Shown here: one piece after another, positions 12,622-23,600 of the stretch
How the letters are laid out: each line of letters begins with the position of its first letter
Numbering within the stretch: the first letter of the stretch is position 1
Origin: Hyposmocoma kahamanoa
Taxonomy: Eukaryota > Arthropoda > Insecta > Lepidoptera > Cosmopterigidae
NCBI RefSeq assembly: GCF_003589595.1
Contig: NW_020655550.1
Coordinates: 588,889 to 652,888 of the forward strand
DNA: 64,000 bases
Direction: 5' to 3'
Position numbers and translations under genes: made by a program
Notes under the pieces: model-generated
The model's input: only the letters and a program-made list of their open reading frames with translations
Database searches by the model: none
What the model was told of the DNA's origin: nothing

Positions 12622-13884
12622 ATGGTAAAAATTATATTTCTTCATCCCGATTTAGGGATTGGCGGAGCAGAGCGATTGGTACTTGATGCTGCATTAGCTT
12701 TCAAAAGGAAAGGGCATGAAATCGCGTTATACACGAATCACCACGATCCAACTCATTGTTTTGCGGAAACAAGAGATGGTACTTTTCCTGTAACCGTGGT
12801 CGGCGACTGGATACCTCGTTCCATATTCGGGAGTTTCAAAGCGGCTTGTGCCTACGTTCGCATGGTATATGCGGCAGTTTACCTATCCTGGCATGTTATC
12901 CCAGTGGAAGAACCTACATTGATATTTTGTGATTCAATCTCAATCTGTATCCCATTCTTGAAAATGGCCAAAAGACCCTTTCGCGTTGTATTTTACTGCC
13001 ATCACCCAGACAAGTTACTGTCAACAGAAGGTGGGTTATTCAAAAAGCTGTACAGGGCTCCCTTGAATTGGTTGGAGGAACTAACAACAGCTCAAGCTGA
13101 CAAGGTGCTGGTGAATAGCAAATATACAGCCAGGGTTTATCAAGATGCTTTTCAAAATATCAAAGAAGTCCCTGATGTATGTTATCCTTCAATAAACACG
13201 GAGTTCTTCAAAACAATAATACCCTTGCCGTTGAAAGAAGTGGTGCCAGTGGGTAATGACAAATTTGTATTCTTATCTATAAATAGATATGAAAGAAAGA
13301 AGAACTTACAATTGGCTCTGAGATCATTTGAGCATTTGAGACAAATGTTGAGTGAGAGAGATTGGAATAATGTGCATCTTGTTATATCTGGTGGATTCGA
13401 TCCAATTAACCGAGAGAACATGGAACATTTAATAGAATTAACTGATTTAGCCGATGAATTAGACATTGAAGATAAAGTCACTTTTGTGAAATCTCCAAAT
13501 GATGTTGAAAAGGTTTCTCTGCTCTACAACTGCAAATCTCTAATCTACACACCTTCAAATGAGCATTTTGGTATAGTACCTCTTGAGGCGATGTATTTTA
13601 GTAAACCTGTAATTGCAGTGAATAGTGGGGGACCCACAGAAACAGTGGTTAATTATGTTACTGGCTTTCTTTGTGAGCCAACTAGTGAAGCATTTGCAAT
13701 GGCAATGCTGACACTAGTAACAAATCCAGAATTAGGAGAGAGGCTGGGAGAAGCTGGGAGAAAGAGATTTGAGACAAAATTCTCTTTTGATGCCTTTACT
13801 GAACTTTTAGATGGCATTCTATCACGAGAAAGGCAAATAATTTCAGAGGTGCGGGCTATAGAGGATGGTCGGAAAAGGAAATAG
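12622..13884 (+). CDS. Alg2: ALG2, alpha-1,3/1,6-mannosyltransferase
   Basis: Intact intronless ORF of 420 aa, close to human ALG2 (416 aa). ALG2 adds the second and third mannoses to the dolichol-linked oligosaccharide on the cytosolic face of the ER, using GDP-mannose. The N-terminal Rossmann loop reads HPDLGIGGAERL (residues 8-19). Family blocks FYCHHPD, RAPLNWLEE, INRYERKKN and YTPSNEHFGIVPLEAM follow. The GT4 EX7E pair is E314 and E322, with NSGGPTE just after, so the enzyme looks functional. The reading frame is open for 18 codons upstream, but the first ATG is at 12622 (context CCAGGATGG), which gives the usual start MVKIIFLHPD. The gene lies head-on to nothing: NXF is divergent upstream across a gap, and ASCC3 converges from the right. 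No intron was seen in the coding region. Confidence 0.96.
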   Translation: MVKIIFLHPDLGIGGAERLVLDAALAFKRKGHEIALYTNHHDPTHCFAETRDGTFPVTVVGDWIPRSIFGSFKAACAYVRMVYAAVYLSWHVIPVEEPTLIFCDSISICIPFLKMAKRPFRVVFYCHHPDKLLSTEGGLFKKLYRAPLNWLEELTTAQADKVLVNSKYTARVYQDAFQNIKEVPDVCYPSINTEFFKTIIPLPLKEVVPVGNDKFVFLSINRYERKKNLQLALRSFEHLRQMLSERDWNNVHLVISGGFDPINRENMEHLIELTDLADELDIEDKVTFVKSPNDVEKVSLLYNCKSLIYTPSNEHFGIVPLEAMYFSKPVIAVNSGGPTETVVNYVTGFLCEPTSEAFAMAMLTLVTNPELGERLGEAGRKRFETKFSFDAFTELLDGILSRERQIISEVRAIEDGRKRK

Positions 13885-14048
13885 CAGACTGATCGCACTC
13901 TGACAATGTATGATCTTGTCTAAGAGTGCACTGTAGAATTACGACATTCTGATTTAAGCAAAAATCTCATTGTAAATTATACCTCATCAATGTATTTATT
14001 ATAGGATTCTAAGAGTATAGTATTAGTGGCAACATCAGGAAATTTCAT
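13885..14048 (+). other. ALG2 3' flank
   Basis: Presumed start of the 3' UTR. No AATAAA occurs before the repeat that begins near 14049; the first one is at 14295-14300, inside repeat sequence. Confidence 0.4.
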
Positions 14049-14440
14049 CACCATTAGGCTCAATTTACATTGCGGTGGAAGGGAAGCGTCAGTTTTGCCT
14101 CGCTGCGCGAGAAGGCGCGCCCGCGGTTGCTGGAATGCTCGAGCTTTCGCGAGCTTTCTCGCGACTTAGCTTTGAGGCTGTAGTATTTCGTCTTCATTTG
14201 ACGTCGCACTGCGCCTGCCTTTGCGCCAGTTCCCTTCCATTCCATTCCGCCGCAATATAAATTAAAGGCTTATTCTTCAAAAATACGTGAAAGCAATAAA
14301 CGTATATCAGGAAAAAATAAACTTAAACTAAATAAACTAGATGTATATTGATAAGAAATAGAATGACATAAAGTAAAAAAGCATGGAGTTGCTAGGAAAC
14401 CAATTCTCAAGAAAGAGTTTTGTTATCAACACTTCCTCAA
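14049..14440. repeat. Left direct repeat flanking a copia remnant (LTR-like)
   Basis: Begins TTAGGCTCAATTTACATTGC. A GC-rich palindromic core follows, and from about 14262 a block (CTTATTCTTCAAAAATACGT, ATAAACG, AAACCAATTCT-AAGAAAGAG) that recurs at 16132-16315 in the same orientation. The first 210 nt are themselves bounded by inverted CTCAATTTACATTGCGG ends, so a MITE may be embedded here. Confidence 0.55.
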
Positions 14441-14744
14441 CTTATTTTTTTTCTTTTCTTTAGCGAACACTTAAAGCCTCTCGTAGGCGAACAAACACGG
14501 GCTTGGCAAGACCTTTATTGCAAATGTGTGGTACTTGCTGTGTGGTATTTATGCGTTTCACATTAATGGTTCCGTCCATCACTAGCTCACGAACAGAAAA
14601 GTGACGGATGCGAATGTGTTTCGTCCCTTTATTCTTGGTTGCGAGCTGGTCGTACAGCAGTCTCTTTGTTCACACTGAGACTGGGTAACTCTTTGTAGAA
14701 GGACGCTGGTTTTGTCGTGATTTTTAGCTTTTTCCTTAAGCTTC

Positions 14745-15960
14745 TCAAGAACTCATCAGTATCAATCCGTCATCCATGTATAAGGCGAGTAAAATTTTGC
14801 GATCCCCGACCTTTTTAGTGTAAAGACACGGATATGAAGTACTTTGCTTGAAGTCTAGTTCAAAGACAACTTCGTGGATACGATCATTCCAACAACGGGG
14901 CGTTTGTTTAAGGCCGTATAGGCTTTTATGGAGTCTGCATACTCTATTTGAACCGTCTTTGAAGTCTTCAGGCTGCTGCATGTATATTTCTTCGTTTAGT
15001 TTTCCGTAAAGGAATGCTGTACATCGTTTCGTTTGCAGCAACGCTGATTAGATCGTATTGTGGGTAAATTCGTTGATATATTATACGGCTGCTGGTGATA
15101 CTACTTTTATCTCTAGTTCATTTGATTTCATACCCTGAATTACCTGACGCTTTTCAGTCTAAGTATTTACTCTGTAGAGCGGCTTTTCATCAAATGTGAC
15201 ATCATATCAGTCCATGTTTATTATTCTCCGTTACCCATGTACCTAAGATAACCATCGTCATTATCGTAACCGACGAGTTTTCCTTTACAGGCCTTTTTGG
15301 AAAGTTTCTGTCTCTTTTGCTTGGGAATATGAGCACAACACGTACTTCCAATGATCTTTAAGGGAGTTTACATTTGGCTTCTTGCCATGCCGTAACTCAT
15401 ATGGTGACTTATTTTCCATTATTTTCGCTTAGAAGGGTTTTGATCGTTTGACCTGTATTTCGTACTTCTGCAATCATATCTTTTAGTTCCTGATTTACTT
15501 CAGACCTGTTTTTCATAAAGTTAATAAACGATAGCCAGATTAGTCATCTCGAAATAGTACGAAATACTGTAAGTTTGAGATTGAGTTGGGAAATGGTCCG
15601 TACACATTGCTATGTATGAGCTCACCGGTTTGTGACGCTCTCTTGTTCTTATACCAAACCTGTCTATGTGATTTTCCTAATATACAGCTTTCACTTACTG
15701 TCTCATCTATGGGAATCTATTCTCTATTCCTAACTCCCGTTTCACAAAGGCTCGAATGTGCCGCTTATTCTGGTGGGCAAATCGCTCATGATATAGTCGA
15801 GTCTCTGTTCTCAAATACTTGTTGACCATTACATTTTTGTCGGTAACCAACGATTTTGACAGTACCGTTGATCGAGATACTGCACTTTTCAGTTGTCGAC
15901 ATGAATTTGCTGTCAGGGTCCTTATCATGAGCCGCCAGGATCGAAAAAATATAGTTCGAA
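14745..15960 (-). pseudogene. Degenerate Ty1/copia pol remnant
   Basis: Minus strand, 5' to 3'. 15928-15590 encodes a copia pre-integrase zinc region (LYHERFAHQNKRHIR, then SCILGKSHR and GELIHSNVYGPF). 15410-15230 encodes the integrase C-terminal block (KSPYELRHGKKPNVNSLK, then a frameshift, AHIPKQKRQKLSKKACKGK). 15041-14745 encodes reverse transcriptase (EIYMQQPEDF, VCRLHKSLYGLKQ, LLALYMDDGLI with the YMDD box). Gag, protease, most of the integrase core and RNase H are missing. Frameshifts and stops break it, so it cannot be active. Confidence 0.85.
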
Positions 15961-16003
15961 ATACTTCTTTGAGCTATGCCTATCTTATATTTCCAAGTTC
16001 ACC

Positions 16004-16316
16004 AATTAGGCTCAACTCACACTGGCGCAGAGTCGAAGCCTCGCGTCGCGTATTGTTTTTCAACTACAATTTTTGCTACAAAACTACAACTACTAGTTTT
16101 GCTTAGCACATAACCTGTTGCGGAGTGCGGCGGCGATTGAAAGCTTATTCTTCAAAAATATGTGAAAGTAATAAACATATAACAGGAAAAAACAACTTTA
16201 AATTACTACCTAGATGTAGGTGTACATTGACAGGAATTAGAATGGCATTACTAAAAAAAACGTGCAGTTGTTATGAAACCAATTCTGAAGAAAGAGTTGT
16301 TTTCAACAAGTCCTCT
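16004..16316. repeat. Right direct repeat flanking the copia remnant (LTR-like)
   Basis: Begins TTAGGCTCAACTCACACTGG and from 16132 repeats the 14262-14440 block in direct orientation with roughly one in five bases changed. Position on both sides of the pol fragments suggests decayed LTRs, but TG...CA ends and a primer-binding site were not identified. Confidence 0.5.
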
Positions 16317-17904
16317 ATGCTGACCCAATGCGAGTTGACCCAATTCCGTTTCCGGAGGGTTGTGAACCTTTGATATTTTCTTTCTTCATTAGCGACAGGT
16401 AATGCTATTAAACATTCACAAGCTTAGGCTAGGTACTAATCAAGAATTTAAACTATTGTCGTCTTAATTTAGTTTTTTTTATTGTATCTGTTAAGCTACA
16501 TTTTTGCCCAGTATTCATACAAGTTCCAACCTGTTTTTTCATCATATGTCATCCCCTTAAGTTTAAGGTTTCTTTTTTCTTTTTGCCTTATGACTAGATC
16601 TAGGTTGATTGTCTAAAAAAGTTTGTATTAAAGTTACATTTAAGAGTATCAAACTGTTTGCCTGTCACTGCGGTTGTTACTTGATACTAGAGTCTATTAG
16701 AAAGTAAGGCTAAATGTAGGTATTTAAAAATATTTTTTAAATATAATAATTTATTTAAAAATGCTAAAATTGTAAAATGTTTATATGATGTTTGAGAGTG
16801 GATTCATTCAGGGGCTGCTCAGCACTTCGTCACTGCAATCATCAATTGTTATTTTGTGATCTGTATAATGCATGCTAATGCATGTTACTAAGTACACTAT
16901 TTAAATGTTAGAAATAATTTTATAACAATTTATTATCAATTTTTGAGTTTTTATCTGTACAATAGAATTGCAAATAGTAGGTACAGAACAACGATATCTG
17001 TGTAGTCAGGCACGTCAGCACGTCAAGCTTGACACTAAAGGTTTAAATTTAACTCTATGGCGCTTGCAATAAGAACGGGCCCAAGTCCAAAGTGTCAAGC
17101 TTGATGTGCTCTTGACTGTACTAGCTTACTAGCGTACTAGATGCGGCGTTCCATACACACGCCGTGTTTCACTGATGCGGTGAAGACGCTACACATCATT
17201 TAGTTGGTTGTCAAACATTCAAGATGTCTGACGCCGATGCGGTCCTCTTAAAATTATTTTAATCTGTGTGTTGCTCACATTTCACTATTTAACTAATTGT
17301 GTGAACATAAATTTAAAGTTTTAAATTATACACATTGATTCGGTAAGTAATGTTTTGATGAATTTGTGCATTATAATATTTGATAATTGCGAAATACTGT
17401 AAAAAATTTCACACTATCCATCTCGTTTTGTAAGCATGTAATAACGCATCTTAAAACAAGACAAAACAAATCATAGATTAATAAGCAACAGAGTGTCCTG
17501 GCTACACAATAATAAAGTATGTGGGGCAACCTTCTTATCAGATGATCTCAAGCAATTCTTGTATAAAAAATCTATAGCGACGAGTTATACGACACCTTAT
17601 AATCCTCGAGGGAACGGTTAAACTGAGAGGTATAACGGTATCATTATTGTTAGTACCGGTGATAATATGATTATAACAGTTACTAAGGTTACAATAAAAA
17701 ATATAAAAAAAAGATTATAATTTCAACAACCCAACTGCATTTTTTTAGCTTAATTTGTTTTTTTTTAGTAATATAATAATTATAAATACTTAAGCTAAAG
17801 CCCCTAAGTCAAAGCAAAATAAAATGTATTGTGCAACGAATAGCGATTTTGCCAGACTTTACGTTAATTCCTGTTGTATGTAAAAACTGTTTGTTTTTTT
17901 TATA
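16317..17904. other. Intergenic between copia remnant and ASCC3 3' side
   Basis: AT-rich, no recognisable gene. It contains a MITE (17010-17122). An ATG at 17224 opens only a 12-codon frame. Confidence 0.55.
17010..17122. mobile_element. MITE family M2, copy 1
   Basis: Inverted ends GTCAGCACGTCAAGCTTGAC and AGTGTCAAGCTTGATGTGCT face each other across about 40 nt containing ATAAGAACGG. The same layout recurs at 57590-57705. Confidence 0.6.
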
Positions 17905-18102
17905 ATAACACACTCAACATAGCCCTGCACTAGGGAAACCCTGTGTCGCAGGTGCCATGGACACATATAGACAACCACAAATTACACCCAAACTCACGAG
18001 AGAAACAAATGTAGGTCTTACAATTTTTCTCCCGGCCCGGGAATCGAACCTGGCACCTCTGCGTGGCAGTCCGGCATGGTAACCGTTTGGCCACAGAGGC
18101 AG
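17905..18102 (-). mobile_element. tRNA-derived SINE family S1, copy A
   Basis: On the minus strand it starts with a tRNA-like head: A box near TGGCCAAACGG, B box GGTTCGATTCCCGG. The body then runs through GTGTAATTTGTGG and AGGGTTTCCCTAGTGCAGGG to an AT-rich tail. Six copies occur in this window. Confidence 0.85.
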
Positions 18103-18680
18103 TTAAACTGTGGATAAATATCATTGGTAAACATTCAATATTATTTGCTTGCCTTGCTCATTCCCAATAGGTATAGACAGTTCGTCGGTCCAAGTGTCCA
18201 CGATACTACGGTACTGATACTCTTTGAGAAAATTCGACTCTAAAACAAAACGACACTAAGTGTTTTGTTTGGGACATGTAGTTGCTATGAATGTTCTTGT
18301 CTATAGATTGAAGTCGTTGGTACAGAGACTGATATTTTATGAATAAACATGGGTTACATACATATTGTGTATTCTCTTAACAACCTCCTTTTCTTAGTAC
18401 CAGCGATAGCTAGCCATTTTTGAATTGGTTCTAGTAACCAATTCTAAAATGGCGGAATTGGTTCTAATAACCAAAATGGCTTATTGAATGTTTGAGGCCG
18501 AAATACAATTATTTTTGTTCAAATTGTAGTAAAATGTATTTCAAATTTTGCCAGGTGAAAACTAACAACAGCTTCTTTGGCATATGCCTGTATGTAACTC
18601 AATTAAATTTGTTTGAATATTCTACTTCAAACAGTGAACTAAATTATTGTGAAGAAGAAAAAACATTTTTAATTTATACA
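18103..18680. other. Spacer before ASCC3 3' end
   Basis: No gene. A hairpin at 18411-18455 has GCCATTTTTGAATTGGTT-like arms, followed by a partial third copy of the arm. Confidence 0.5.
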
Positions 18681-18686
18681 TTTATT
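18681..18686 (-). promoter_or_regulatory. Candidate poly(A) signal of ASCC3
   Basis: AATAAA on the minus strand, 120 nt past the ASCC3 stop codon, giving a short 3' UTR. Confidence 0.6.
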
Positions 18687-18805
18687 GATTGAAAAGAAAA
18701 ATATAATATAAAAATTAAGTAAGTAGTAGACTGATTGACACATTGATGTTTACATACACTTCTAACAATTTTATAAATTAAGGTATGTTATGGGAAATTG
18801 ATAAA

Positions 18806-18972
18806 CTACGGCTTAATTACATTTTCTCTTAAGTGTTTCTTATCTATAGTGTCATATACCGTAGACACTGTTTCCGGCGGCAAGGAATCCACAATTTCAA
18901 ATTGGAGGTCATATTGCTGATCGAGGCCCATGTAGCAGTCACTCATTATGTACACTGTGTATATAATTCGAC
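18806..18972 (-). CDS. ASCC3: ASCC3 exon 40 (stop codon)
   Basis: Residues 2194-2248. [20 protein letters not shown], matching YIYTLYFMSDCYLGLDQQYD, then a short non-conserved tail and TAG. Confidence 0.95.
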
Positions 18973-21900
18973 CTGAAACGGTACAGCAATGTAAAAGGTC
19001 ATTATAGCTTTTTTAGAAATTTTTTGTTTAATTTAATATGACCAACAGTAAGACAGTCCACTTGATGGAAAGTAGTAATCATTGGTGTCCGTCGGGATGG
19101 CTGGACCAAACGGGATATACATATCAAACCTATTTTTTACTATTTAGTACCTTTATTGACATACTTTCTACCTTAGCTCTAATGGAAATAAAGAAATAAA
19201 GTGGCCAGCCATTCTGACGTCAGGTTGGCTGACCACTTCACGTTTTTCATGATTCTAGCAGTATATAATTTACTTTTTTATATAACTATTTACTACCTAA
19301 ACATATTTTTTGTTCACTATTTTAGAAAGCTTTAACAAGCTATTTAAAAATAATAATAAAAGGCCTTTGCACACGATTACTGACGACTGTATCCTGTTTG
19401 AATCGCGTTAACGTGTGTCATTCGTCGGCGCGTATGACATACACCGTGTGCATAGGCTCTCAAAAAGTATCCTTAATATTTCAAAGCCCAACCACTCAAA
19501 AAAAAAACATCAATAGTCCCTTTTCCACAGTTCACATTTTTCTCGGCCATCCGCGATATCTTTTCCAATATTCTGATATCCATGGAAGAATGGTGGTATT
19601 ATGAAAAAACGTTATACTGGGTCAAATAAAACAGATTGGTACTGACCCGTTTGCGATGGAGTGTTGAAAGTGACCTGAGCCGTCCCTCTTGGTTGCACCC
19701 TCTTTAAGGCGTGCAATTCACGATATTCAACGGTGCCAAGGGTGATGAACCAGCCTTCGTTTTTCGATCGAGGAAATCGTGAACAAGCTATGTTGCTGGA
19801 ATTGCCCCCGCGACGGCGCATTTCTACTAAGAGTGTATATTCCTGTAAAAATGAAATATTTTACCCATTCATTGTAACTAATAAAAACGGTGTCTTGACA
19901 GCAATTATTTTTTTCCCTTTTGCATATCCCGAATTTCTAGCCTAAGGTTGCCTGGAAGAAATTGCTATATAGCAATAAGGCCGCCTGTTGTACATTATCT
20001 TACTCTATATATCTTTATACCTAAGTTACTTTATTGTATTTTAACCAATGATTTTAACTGTAATTTTATGTGCAATAAAGAATATTTCATATATTCATTC
20101 AATTATTTGTTAATGTGGTGTTATTACTGTGAAGATTGATTCATTTTATTATGCCGGGGTAAATATATTGGGAAAGGTTTGCAGAACTGATCGAAGAATA
20201 TTTTAAGTGCAAAACTGCACTTGGTCATGGACCATCAATAGAGAAATTGACCTCTTCGAACTAGAGGATTTCCTTAAGTTGTAGTAAATATTTTTGAATA
20301 CGGTGTCCATTGAGGAGATCAGTGCGAAATTGGAACATTATTTATATGGGTTGACAAATTACCTGGTCAGCATGTAATGGCATCCAGCTGCTACTGGACG
20401 CAGGCTGTCGTATCGTCCTGTCCTGTTCGCAGTCGCTTTCAACCCAAAGCCCTCGCACGGCAAGTTTCACATCTAATGTTGGTAAATTGCAGATTACCTA
20501 AGTACAAAAATGTGATATGTTACTGATGGATCCATCTGTATTTAACTACGTAAATCATTTTGTACCATCTCTTCGCTCTAACATAACAATTCTGATCATG
20601 AGCAAATTTGTGAGAATCTTTCCACACTTTTTAAAGTTACAAGAAAAACATGAATAAATCGTGCACATACATTCATACATAAATACAAGACTTTTTTAAT
20701 TGTAGTCAATTAAAAAGGACTATGGATGCTGATAAAACAAAATATTGAGAATTAACAAACAGTTTACAGAGTGCTACATAATCAACAAAATTGAAATTAT
20801 TAACTAATATATTGCGTTATTGTTAATGAACATACTGCAGATGTATTATGGGGTTAGGAAAAACAAAAATGACATATTTACCTTATGGATCTCTGCTATT
20901 TGATTTTCTTCAAACTCCTTTCTCAAATATTTTGCTAACAACTCGTAGTTATTGATAGTAGCTATTTTGAGGCCGTTCAGGTGAGTGCAGGGTTTGTTTG
21001 AGTCTCGCGCCATTTGTAGAAACATGTATAGGTGCTGTGATTCTATGTATGGGAGTGTGGTTAGGGGTGAATCGCTCAACCACCGCGCTTGGATAATACA
21101 CTGCATAAGCATTTGGCACGACAGACAGACAGTCAACCATCCGTACTCGGCCGTTACGTCTATCATTGCCTGTAAACAAAAGATAACATCATTATAAAAC
21201 AGTACGGTCGGAGTAATTTCCGTAAATCCCTGATGCATAGGATCATTATGGTATGTAAAGCTGAAATGGAACAAAATTTTGTTTTGTTTTTAAGTACACA
21301 AGCACAAGATAGTGGCTGACATTTTAACTTTGAGAGAAATCATGTTGCCTCTGTTCATTTTCAATTTTCATTTGTGGTACTTAGTAAAAATAATTAGTCC
21401 GAGATCAGGTAAATGGTGTCATTGTCTAATACAGCAGTTTCCTTACTTGAATGATCCGGATAGTCTGGTCAAGTACAGATTTGGTGTCAGTGAAGTAGTC
21501 AGAGTTAGGTAGCATCAATCTGGACATATGCGCCTGCAGAAGTAGGAATGCTTTAACGTTGGAAAGGTCCAGTGTTAACGGGTCCACCGGCAAACGGCAT
21601 TGTTGTGCCAATTCACTGCAACACATTATATTTACAAAATAATATATATGCACACATATTATACACAGAGCGTAACAACTCTTCAGCTGGTGTTACGATT
21701 AAAACTAGTTTGAACAAGACAAGAAAAAATTACAATTTTAAAATGCGGTCTATCTGAAATTTCTTTGAGGAGCATAAAGTGCTAAGTAAGGAATATGAAG
21801 TACTTTTTGATGCAATCTTACAACAAATACTTATTACAAATAAAAATCTCTGTGCCACCTCGTCGTCCAATTTATAAGTAATACTAAATAACACCTCTTA

Positions 21901-23546
21901 ACAACTACAGAAATCTTAATGAGGGCGAACCTTTAGATTTAAATCATAAATAAAGTTCCAGTTCCAGCTAGAACCCGGGTCAAACCGTCTAGCTTGAAAT
22001 CGAGCCTGACATACAGAGACATGTCAAATAATTTACTGTTTGAAAACAAATTCTGGTTAAACGAACGTTTCCAGTTTTATATAAGCACGTCCAGCGCATT
22101 AGTTTTATCAGGCGTAACTTACCCGTTGAGGACATCCTCATTGTGCCTAACGGGGAGTGTAGCGTATTCTTCGCAGTCGGACAGCACGCGCAGGAGCAAA
22201 TCGATATCCATATCATAATGCAAATTGACGCTGAAATGTGCCATCGTTTTGTGCGATAGGTAGTAGTATGAAGCAATCCGTCCCATCCATGTGCTGTTCA
22301 CAGTGCGTTGGTCCTGATTGAAAACAACAAATGTATAGTGTATGTAATAGCGTTATTTGAAAAAATAGGCCGATTAATTATATTTTGAATACTGCTATTC
22401 ATATGAAGACTCAAGTAACTTCTCAGTTTTTATACATATACGAGTAATGTATATGTACATAGTATGGTAGTCTAACAAAAAGATCCTGGCATCGATTTTA
22501 AGGTTTTTTGGGAGCCACATCATGCATATATAAAGGTTATTTGGAAGAAATCCCTTTATGGGATAAGCTCGATTTTGTACATTAATATTTTAAATTGGTC
22601 TTAAAATTTGAAATTTACTTTGTGGTACTACAATAAAGTGTTTAAATAAATAAATAAATCTGATTGAAACGTGGTGGTTCGAAATCCACCTTTAGAGGAA
22701 GTTTAATTTTATACTATGCTTTGTTATCATGAGTATTTGTACCATATGGTGGAAACAAGTTTGACATTTTTATGTTACCGTGTAAAGAAAAGCTCACCTC
22801 TTCAATCTCGACACAATTTGCATTGGCCAAAACGTCTAAAGCAGATTGTACAAGTGTAGACAAATAATAATTGACGTCTTCTGTCTCTAAGCTTTCGAGG
22901 CTGTAGTAAGAGGGATTCTTCAGCAGACGCCTGAAGAAATATGTCCACGTTAAGTAGTCTAGGATATCTTGTTTCGTCTGCACCGTGCCTAGACAATAGG
23001 AAATAAAATTGTTTATTACCGTGGTATGACTGCGTGTTTTTGTTACGGTAATTGTTTCACGTCAAGTCGAGTGCAAGAAACCTGTCAGTAGTGAGTTGTC
23101 TACAGTGCAAAGTGTATGAGCACAACTTGGCTGGTTTAAGTTCATAATTTAAGGTTTTTAAACTTCTTTAAGGTATTTATGGTTTTAAAAGAGTAAGACA
23201 GGTAAACCAGTGCAGTCGAAAGCAAATAACTATTATAGAAAAACATGTACACGTTATTTACTTTCAAAAATATATAACGACATTGATTGGCTAAGTAATG
23301 AAACAAAATTAAGTAAATATGTACCAAATTGGTCAGTTTTTAAAAACATACCAGCAACAATTTCGGCGTTCAAATGTTCGGGCAGCACTTCAAGCAGGCT
23401 GGACTCGACGGGGAACGGTTCGTAAAAGAATTTTTTGTAGAAATTCTTTTTTTGTTCGTGGACTAGCACCACTGCTACTCCCATGTAGTCATACTGTTAA
23501 CGGAATAGAGAAAATACTTATATATTTCTTACAAAAATGTCGTCTA

Positions 23547-23600
<54 letters not shown>

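Noticed and set aside
14060..14260. Overlapping 61-codon ORFs on both strands
   Set aside because: They arise from a GC-rich palindrome; both readings are artefacts of the symmetry.
17224..17262. ATG with MSDADAVLL start as a first exon
   Set aside because: The frame closes after 12 codons and no donor site precedes the stop.
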